Shown piece after piece: positions 56,663 to 64,000 of a stretch of 64,000 nt of DNA. Within the stretch, counting starts at the first letter, position 1. Every line of letters starts with the position of its first letter. The position numbers and the translations under genes were made by a program. Source of the DNA: Shinisaurus crocodilurus. Lineage: Eukaryota > Chordata > Lepidosauria > Squamata > Shinisauridae. The stretch spans positions 161,688,886 to 161,752,885 of the forward strand of contig CM037879.1 in the NCBI GenBank assembly GCA_021292165.1, given 5' to 3'. Below the pieces are notes generated by a model. It saw nothing but the letters and a program-made list of their open reading frames with translations. It did no database searches and was not told where the DNA came from.

Positions 56663-57032
56663 AGAGAGAGAGAGAGAGATGAATCACCAAAGTATTGTGC
56701 TTGCTTTTGCATGATGTTTACCAGATTTGTGGTGGGTGATGGGTGTTACTGTGTAGATGAAGATTTAGGGGGAAATGGTGGCAGTAAAAAGGCAGGTGGT
56801 GATGGTGGTTATGAGGTAGCACACTAAGGTTTTTGTTTGATTTTAATTTAGGCATTATCAAAGGTTGACTACATAGATTATGATTTAACAATAGGGGTCA
56901 GCAACTGGAGCCCCCTGGACCAAATCCAGGACCTTGAGGTCTTCTGCTTGGCACACTAGAGGCAAAAGTGGCATTTGTGGCAACGTCCTGTGTCCTACAT
57001 TTAAGGGGATGGGAGTTGAGAAGCTAGCCCAC
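56663..57032. other. Unassigned stretch with a short (AG)n
   Basis: An (AG)n run at 56661-56678 directly follows the MITE. Otherwise nothing is recognised. Confidence 0.45.
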
Positions 57033-57172
57033 TATAGATTTCATTGATCTTAATAGAGTTGGGAGGAGCCTACAAGGCTATTGAGTCCAACCCCCTGCTC
57101 AATGCAGGTCACTAGAGGAGGGGTCTCCCATCCAAGTAATAATCAGGCTTGACCCTGCTTAGCTTTCCACTA
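57033..57172 (-). mobile_element. 5S rRNA-derived SINE with CR1-like tail, copy 3 (partial)
   Basis: Reverse complement of the 20012 family: GAGTCCAACCCCCTGCTCAA (tail), GTCTCCCATCCAAGTAATAA (C box and intermediate element) and GACCCTGCTTAGCTTTCCAC (A box). The 5S 5' end is missing. Confidence 0.78.
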
Positions 57173-58147
57173 TCCCTCACTTGCTTTTAAAACAGTATAA
57201 CCAGTTGCTGACTTCTGCTTTCTCACAGTTTGAGTGGGGAATGAGGACTTACTCAGACGCCTTTTTAAAAAAAAAAATCGGGAATGAAAAAGTTAGTATA
57301 TATCATTTTTAATTATTTGATATTCTACACGGAGACTTAAATATCTTTTAAACATACAACTAAAAATCGTCTTGGTTAGAGAATGAGCACCTAATTATTA
57401 GGTCCTAATAGAACAAAGAAGTCTAAGGTATGTTTTGAAACAGTTGCCTATAATTTCCCCCCTTTTAAAGAAACAAAATAGTGTCGTATCTTCACCATGG
57501 GAAATTAGCTACTTCCAATTTAATCCCATAAGATCTTTTCTATACAGTGAGCTGAGCAAAGGATAGAATTTCCATCTAGAATTAATCCACAATTTCTGAT
57601 CCACTAGCTGTGTCTGATATATACTCCACTAAAACATAATAAAAGTCAGTATAATAAGAGTTCTCTCTTGTGCTACACAATAGATAGGGCTGTATCCAAT
57701 ACTATTTGTCTGCCACCAAAGGAACAGATTCCTCGTTCACCAGCCCATACAAAATCTGATCCAGAGATTTGGGAAGGGCTGCGGGGGTGGGGAATGGGAA
57801 ATGCTCCCACAACTTTGGATGTAACCCATGGCTCCTCCTCTGTGACCCATAAAATGAAATCCTGAAACTTTCTGCATTTCAGAGCTAGTGACCTCCTCTG
57901 GCTGGCAGTGGATTGGATCCCCCCCCCCCGCCCCTGCCGCCAAACAACTAAAAGCAAATATTGAGAGTGGAGAGAAATTGGTATCAACTACAGCAAGGGT
58001 GGGGAACTGGACTGGATTCAATTTTGGGACGGCTCTTGCAGCCTGCATTCCAGTGGTGAGCAGGGCCAAAGGCAAAAGGGGCAGGGCAATAGGGGTGGGA
58101 CCAAAAATACAAAAAAACCGCACAAACCCAGCATATTGCTGGTTAAG
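57173..58147. other. Unassigned stretch
   Basis: A C-run and proline-rich frames near 57690-58150 on both strands are unsupported. Confidence 0.4.
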
Positions 58148-58474
58148 GACATAAGAAGAGCCCTGATGCTGGATCAGACCAAGGCTCCATCTAGTCCAGC
58201 ATTCTGTTCACACAGTGGCCAACCAGCTGCCCACAGGAAACCCACAAGCAGGACATGAGTGCAACAGCACCCTCCTGCTCATGTTCCCCAGCAACTAGTT
58301 TACATAGGCATGCTGCCTCTGATACTGGAGGTAGCATATAGCCATCAGGACTAGTAGCCATTGATAGGCTTATCCTCCATGAATTTATCCAATCCCCTTT
58401 TAAAGCCCTCCAAATTGGTGGCCATCGCTACATCTTGTGGTAGTGAATTCCATAGTTTAACTGCACTGTGTTAA
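58148..58474 (-). mobile_element. CR1 LINE 3' end, minus strand
   Basis: ACATAAGAAGAGCCCTGATG, GGATCAGACCAAGGCTCCAT and ACATCTTGTGGTAGTGAATT are the reverse complement of the copies at 6857 and 17037. It ends at CATAGTTTAACTGCACTGTG, inside the terminal ORF. Confidence 0.85.
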
Positions 58475-59143
58475 AATTCTTAGTACCAGTAACTAAGTCT
58501 TAGGAGAGGCATTTTGATTCAGAGTGGGGGGGGGGGCAAACTGCACAAAAGCCGGTGGGACCAGGGGAAGGGGTGTGGCTGTCGTGGGAACCCTGGAGGC
58601 CTAGATTTGACTCCCCGGCCTGAGGTTCCTATCCCTGAATTACAGATTTTCATATGTCTTGCCATCAGTACACATGCTCTATAAGCAATGGTAATACAAT
58701 GGCTAGAATCCAGAAGGCTGCTTACATCTTATTTTCTCATAAAGCAGTATTTTAAATCTCGGACTTTCTCTGGAATCTTCCTTTGGCTTGTGTTCTTCTA
58801 GCACTTTATGTATCCTTCATTTTAGGTTCTTAGCAGCATGTACAGCTGTGATGGACCCAAACACTTAGATAGGACTGATCAGAAATCTGACGAAAGAAAC
58901 AAAAAAAGTTCTATCTTATTTCCTGAATGTATTCACTTGGTTGAATACTGAACATCAGTCTTTCTCATGGAATATATAGTATGATTGGGTCAGAACAAGT
59001 TCTGAGGGAAACAGAGGTTTGGTACATATATATCTATCCTAGGAAACTAGGATAGTTACCCTAAGATAAAAATGTTAGTCGTGTGTGTGTCCAGCTGACT
59101 TTGCCCAATCTGACAGAATACCCGGCTTGGGGGGGGGGGTGCT
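58475..59143. other. Unassigned stretch
   Basis: Two G-runs (about 58528 and 59130). Otherwise nothing is recognised. Confidence 0.4.
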
Positions 59144-59391
59144 GTGAGAGCCAGTGTGGCGTAGTGGTGAGAGTGTTGGACTGGGACTCGGGAAATCCGG
59201 GTTCTAGTCCCCGCTCGGCCATGAAACTCACTGGGTGACTTTGGGCCAGTCACTGCCTCTCAGTCTAACCTACCTCACAGGGTCGTTGTGAGGATAAAAT
59301 GGAGAGGAGGAAGAGGATTATGTAAGCTGCCTTGGGTTCCTTTCACGAAAAAAGGTGGGGTATAAATGTAATAAATAAATAAATAAATAAA
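59144..59391 (+). mobile_element. tRNA-derived SINE (Sauria-type), full length
   Basis: The head carries an A box-like GGCGTAGTGGTGAGAGTG and B box GGTTCTAGTCCCC at the spacing of a pol III promoter. The body (CACTGGGTGACTTTGGGCCA, GTCGTTGTGAGGATAAAATG) and tail (TAAGCTGCCTTGGGTTCC, GGTGGGGTATAAATGTAATA) follow, ending in (AAAT)n. This is the only copy in the window with an intact 5' end. Confidence 0.88.
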
Positions 59392-59804
59392 TTGCCTCTG
59401 CAAACTCCTGATGAGCTGAGTCAGCCAACACAGTCTTCATTGTGTTGACACCAGCTCACGCAGAAATAACCTGGGCTAGCAGCAGTCCTTTAGACTTCAG
59501 TTATCTGACACTCAGCGTGGAGTGCTGTGCTCATTCAGCAATCCTGTTGCCTTGTGTCAAGTTGAAACTTGGGTCTCTTGGCCCATGGCCCAAGGTTGTG
59601 CCACTTCCTGTAACAACTTTTGGTTAGTCATGTGGTGAATGTTACAGATGATGGCAGGACTGGAGGTGAGTCAGTGGACCTGTGGAGAGGGAAAGTCTCT
59701 CCTTTCTGCTCTTCAAGAAGTTCAGAAGTTCAGAGCAACCCCCTAAGTGACCGGGGTGAACAAGTAATCTTTCCGTTAGAAATAGTGCCCAGGAACCTAT
59801 AGAG
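59392..59804. other. Unassigned stretch
   Basis: Short chance frames only. Confidence 0.4.
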
Positions 59805-60105
59805 CAGCCTTTGTCAACTTGGCGCCCAGCATAGATTTCATAGATCATAGAGTTGGAAGAAGCCTACAAGGCTATCGAGTCCAACCCCCTGCTCAATGCA
59901 GGAAACTAGAGGAGTGGTCTCCCATCCAAGTAATAACCAGGCCTGACCCTGCTTAGCTTTCCACACTCAGACAAGCTGAGCCAGCGTAAGCCACAGGCCT
60001 GTTTGACTACAACCTCCAGCATTCCGAACCCTGCCCCATGCTAGCTGGGGATGAAGGGAGTTTTAGTTGGAACACATCTGGAGGACACCAGGTTAGGGAA
60101 AGCTC
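59805..60105. mobile_element. hAT-type foldback MITE split by a 5S-SINE
   Basis: The left part 59805-59830 (CAGCCTTTGTCAACTTGGCG) and the right part 60003-60105 (TTTGACTACAACCTCCAGCA to ACCAGGTTAGGGAAAGC) fit the two arms of one palindromic element related to the 25089 family. The outer octamers CTATAGAG and TTGTAGAG agree at 6 of 8. The SINE at 59831-60002 lies between them. Confidence 0.7.
59831..60002 (-). mobile_element. 5S rRNA-derived SINE with CR1-like tail, copy 4, nested
   Basis: Reverse complement of the 20012 family over its whole length: AGAGTTGGAAGAAGCCTACA, TGCTCAATGCAGGAAACTAG, CCATCCAAGTAATAACCAGG, CCTGCTTAGCTTTCCACACT and GAGCCAGCGTAAGCCAC. Confidence 0.85.
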
Positions 60106-62014
60106 TTGTAGAGAAGGTGACCCATGTTAAAGAGAAAATGTTCTACTTCCATGGGCGGATGAGCAGCTTCTCCTGGGCTGTGCAAGCAGTTACGTTCCTA
60201 TTCACCATCTGTCGAGGATTCCCCATAGCCCGCCTCATGAATATGTGAAGTCATTTTTAGGTATGTTCACAGCATCTCAACACTGATTAGTTACTATTAC
60301 TAATGATATACTTCAACCAATTGAGTCTGCATAGTCAGGTGGACTAAAGAAATGGGGGGCGGATGAAATCTGCAGTTCTTATTTCTTAGATCTTCTGCAG
60401 AACATTGAAACTCTGGATTGATTTTGAGAGCATGCCATCTTAGCTAATATAAGGTGAGAGAAGGAAATATTAGTACAGGACTGTGGGAATTTTTTTTGTA
60501 GACAAGAAGTGAAAGGGTGTTGTTTCTTTTCATCTCCTTGATTGTGTGAATAAATGGAAGGCTAAAGCATGCGAAGGATTAACATATTCAAGAGGTTGGC
60601 ATGGGGATTTTAATCCACGCTAATGATTATTGAGGATAAAGCCTGAGTGGTGTTCTGGATTAGTTAATTTTGTGCAAAACAGTGGAATTTCATGAAGTTT
60701 CCGTTTGCCTTTCTAGACCCATTTAAAGTAAATATCGGTTTATTTCAGAGTCTAAATTATTTTTCAAGCTAAGACTGAAGGGCCATCTCTTGCAGTCTTG
60801 CAAGTTTAACACAATACTGACTTCCACTGCCCCCCTTGCAAATTAATGCATGCTTGCCACAAATAAGGTGTTGCTGTTTAAATGCATTACTGTTGGACAG
60901 CTCACCCAAATTCTTGATTCATGTATTCAGACAATTTCATTGTGCTTTATAAATAATGGATTTGAATTTTAAGTGCCTACTGTTCTGCAGAGAAATGTGT
61001 TGTAAAAAATGTGGGTCTGGGAGCTCCAAGAAAGGCCCCTTTTTCTGCTATTTGTTTTTGGATCATCCAGATACTGGCTTAAGCAACAGCACTGATTATG
61101 CAGCCATTTTTAAGGAAAAAAATTAAGAGTTAAAGCTTCACTCTTAGAACTGGATCTTTTGGAACATCTCAGAATAAAGAAGTTCTGTGCTGTGGATACT
61201 GCTGTTTGTAGCGTCAAGAGGATTTCACAGCAACAAATTCTCCCTCGCATGTGTGTTTAACAGAACAACAGACTTTGCTGAAATTGTTTTTACTAGGGTG
61301 TCTTGACCTCTGAACAGAAGCACTCTATTCTATGTTTCAGTCCAAAGGCTAGCACAGAGATGGTGCCATTCTGCATTGGCTCACCAACCTGTACAAAAGG
61401 GGGCTGGTAAGAACCGTGGATGGCTCCATGGTGTCATTGTCAGGCTTTTCCTTGCTGCTAGGCATTTATGTCTCTACAAAGGGGTATTGTGCACCACTGA
61501 ATGACAAGCAGTTCTATATTAAGTAAGACATGGAAATGCAGCTCATTTAGAAGCCATGAGGGCTGACTTGAACGCATACTAAATGGCCATGTACTGACAA
61601 GAGATGGTTGTCCTGAGTAGATAATCTGATTAGTAAATATTTATTTCGCAAGAAAGGCTTTAAAAATATTTGGGATCCAAGTTCAATTGACCAAATTAAG
61701 TGACACCCTGCTACACTCCACCAGACTCATTTCAGCATTTTAAATTGCATGTGGACGTTCTCTATAGCATCAACCAGAGAAGTAAAACAGGACGCGAGCC
61801 TTAGAGAGCTAGGAATAAGGGTCAAGTGCATTTGTGAAGAGGCATCACACCACACAGTGTGTCAGTTGCCTTGATATAGTGAGTCTAGTTGCTCTGAATA
61901 GTTTAAAACGAACACAGATTTTGGGGAAAGGGTGTATGTTGAAAGGATGTGAAAATCCTTTGTGAACTGATTTTTTGACACCTGCTGGTGCTTTTTGAGT
62001 TGGTTCTTTGAAAT
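60106..62014. other. Long AT-rich stretch, nothing recognised
   Basis: No supported gene, RNA or repeat family. Confidence 0.4.
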
Positions 62015-62170
62015 CTGGCTCAGTTGTCTGAGCGTGGAAAGCTAAGCAGGGTCAGGCCTGGTTATTACTTGGATGGGAGAGCTCTCCTCTAGTTTCCTGC
62101 ATTGAGCAGGGGGTTGGACTCGATGGCCTTCTAGGCCCCTTCCAACTCTATAATCCATCTATGAATCTAT
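62015..62170 (+). mobile_element. 5S rRNA-derived SINE with CR1-like tail, copy 5
   Basis: GTGGAAAGCTAAGCAGGGTC, GCCTGGTTATTACTTGGATG, GAGCAGGGGGTTGGACTCGA and CCCCTTCCAACTCTATAATC. The tail is closest to a CR1 3' end. The first bases of the head are missing relative to 31917. Confidence 0.82.
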
Positions 62171-63149
62171 ATGTGGAATGATGCCTACTGCATTCAGGGA
62201 GCACAAAACATGCATTCTCTTTGGGGCGGTCATGCGCTGTACCTTGCCTGTACAGAATAAGGAACAGTTCTTTATAAAGCTTTTAATTACTAACCAATTT
62301 GAGGTCAGCTTTCTAATTTCTGTGTAGTTTAATCTGGCCTAGAGGCAAACAAGCGGTTGATTAGTGGAATCCAGTGTTATCTTTTGAACTGAGATAAGGA
62401 GTGAGGGGAACTATGATCTTTTCTGTCAATGGGCTGGTATATTAGGCATACCAAACTGCAGATCAGATCACTATAGCAGCAGCATTATAAATGCATATTG
62501 GTCAGCAGCTGCTGTATTGGTTTCATTAACTCTTCAGTTTAATGTACAAGGAGCTATTGGAAATAGACACTATTTCCCTCTCTTCCCCTTGTCCAATGGG
62601 AATGATTCAGAGATCTGAACAGCCACTTAAGTATGGAAGTATTGTTCATTTCCTTTTTGTGGCTTTATCATTAAGTTCAGAAAATGCGTTGTAGGACCTT
62701 AGAAATTCTAATTATGTTGTAACCCCCTTCTGCTTCAGCCCAGCACACACTCCCTCAATTTGATATAGAATTGTGTGTGATTCGGTACATTCCTTCCAAA
62801 GAAAGGAGGCTTATTACTTAGATGCTACAGGGACCCTGTTGAAGTATAAAGATTTAAATTCTAAGGGGAAATAAATGTGGCACTTCACCTTTTTATCAAG
62901 CAATATTGCAGAGACTGCAATATCTAGAAAGTCATTCTTGCTGGCCCAGTTTTCATTTTGTTTTTGTTTTTTTCCACACACACACCGAAATTGCTTTCAC
63001 TTTTTCCCCAGTCTCCTGGCCATTGAGTTTTAAGTGCTCATGATTATCGCTATGGATGTTTATGTTAATTCATACACATCACCAGATTAATTGTTAGGTA
63101 ATCATTGATAGCAAAGGAGAACAATTTAGTTTCTAAAGGAGAACAATTT
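62171..63149. other. Unassigned stretch
   Basis: AT-rich. An exact short repeat, AAAGGAGAACAATTTAG, occurs twice near 63113-63151. No gene is supported. Confidence 0.4.
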
Positions 63150-63200
63150 AGAGAGCTTCGGCTATTGGGCGGCATAAAAAAATGTATTAAATAAATAAAG
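63150..63200 (+). mobile_element. L3-type LINE terminal tail, + strand
   Basis: AGAGAGCTTCGGCTATTGGG then CGGCATAAAAAAATGTATTA and an (AAAT)n end. This is the inverse of the end at 1966-2040. Confidence 0.7.
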
Positions 63201-64000
63201 CTTTCCCCTAGCTAAGTATAGCATTCATGCAGGCATGTTCTGTTCCAGATGGTGTTCACAGTCAGATGGTGTATTCAGTCCAAGTGCAAGTTGCAGCAAG
63301 AGTTCAGGTTCAAGGAAGTACCCTGGACAGCTCCAAGTGGAGATCAGCCTGGAGACTCACACAAGCAGGCTCTAATGTAACTTCAGCAGCGACAACCTAG
63401 ACTTGAAACTTAAATGGGGCTTCAGCTCAGTCTGAATGACCAGCTCTGCCTCAATTGGGACAAACCTCTTGCAGGGCCCTTTCCCATTTTAGCAGCTACT
63501 GACTCTAACAGTGTTCCAGAGACTGGGGCTTTGTTGTGATTTTTGGGCTGGAATTTTCAGACTAAGGACGTCAGTAAGTGGTGGCCCCAATTAGAGGGCA
63601 CCCTGGGCAGTGCCCACCATTGATCTCCCCCCTCCCCTTGCTTTGTACCTTTTAAAGGTTACAATTCTTTGCCAAGCTGCCGCCAGCTTCTCGATGGCAG
63701 CTGGCTGTTGCTGCTGCACTATCACTGGAGCTCCTGGTAGCGCAGCAGCTTCAGTTACACAACTGAACATGTGCAAACTCCCTGCAATGGAAAGGCTTTG
63801 GAGTCTGCCTGGTGTCCAGCACCAGGCAGTGTTAACACCCTTTATCAGAGGGGAAGTTTTTGAAAAAATCGGCTCAGTTCAGGCTGTTAGTCTGACTGCT
63901 GCCCAATCAGGGCTGACACCTTCCCTCCACAAAGAAAGGGATCATTCTAGGTGAGATTTGAGATGCCCAGCAGCAAGGCTCAGCCTGCCTTTCTTCATGG
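63201..64000. other. Unassigned window end
   Basis: A 114-codon + frame (63610-63954) includes an alanine/cysteine-rich stretch from CTG repeats (GCTGTTGCTGCTGCAC) and overlaps a minus frame. No splice pair was recognised. Confidence 0.4.

Noticed and set aside
59144..59215. Genuine tRNA gene
   Set aside because: A and B boxes are present, but no cloverleaf closes and the sequence runs into a SINE body with a simple-repeat tail.
63610..63954. 114-codon frame at the window end
   Set aside because: The Ala/Cys-rich part comes from CTG-type repeats, and a minus frame overlaps it. No recognisable domain.

Overview
The window looks like intronic and intergenic chromosomal DNA from a squamate reptile, probably a lizard. 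It is AT-rich, nearly without open coding sequence, and full of short dispersed repeats. The repeats point to squamates: tRNA-derived SINEs matching my recollection of the Sauria SINE (7963-8157, 54591-54733, 59144-59391), several CR1 and L3/L2-type LINE remnants, 5S-rRNA-derived SINEs with a CR1-like tail, and many palindromic hAT and Tc1/mariner MITEs. No bacterial, plasmid or phage features are present. The organism call rests on recognising repeat families without a database search.

Only one segment looks convincingly like a host exon: 9139-9450 on the + strand, 104 codons, both boundaries in phase 0, with good splice sites. I do not recognise the protein. A second, weaker candidate exon (41513-41691, +) has a strong acceptor, a GTAAGT donor and a compatible phase. 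If both belong to one gene, most of the window is large introns.

Layout. 1-624: flank and a 228/234-bp tandem duplication with Z-DNA-prone microsatellites. 638-1072: LTR-like segment. 1966-3572: decayed L3-type LINE on the minus strand with reverse transcriptase motifs. 4404-8157: hAT foldback MITEs, a CR1 3' end and a Sauria SINE. 9139-9450: host exon. 10088-11083: two MITEs. 11092-16755: unclassified sequence. 16756-20188: dense repeat cluster (tRNA SINE, CR1, LINE tail, a Helitron-like element with an internal minisatellite and an octamer/CCAAT array, L3, 5S-SINE). 22596-23615: 5'-truncated LINE with a C-terminal zinc finger, bounded by a 37-bp target-site duplication. 24026-36672: MITEs, L3 pieces, tandem repeats and a large foldback with 52-bp perfect core arms. 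40286-49165: inverted repeat, L3, candidate exon, CR1, two mariner-like MITEs (one inside an L1 open frame) and L3. 49690-50650: GC-rich unclassified island. 50813-64000: more hAT MITEs, an LTR-like segment, SINEs and CR1 among long stretches with nothing recognisable.

I found no gene cluster that acts together and no obvious new biological system. The most informative structures are the Helitron-like element with its regulatory-motif array, the 5S-SINE/CR1 chimeras, the clean insertion footprints (8-bp hAT, TA mariner, 37-bp LINE) and nested insertions that give relative ages.
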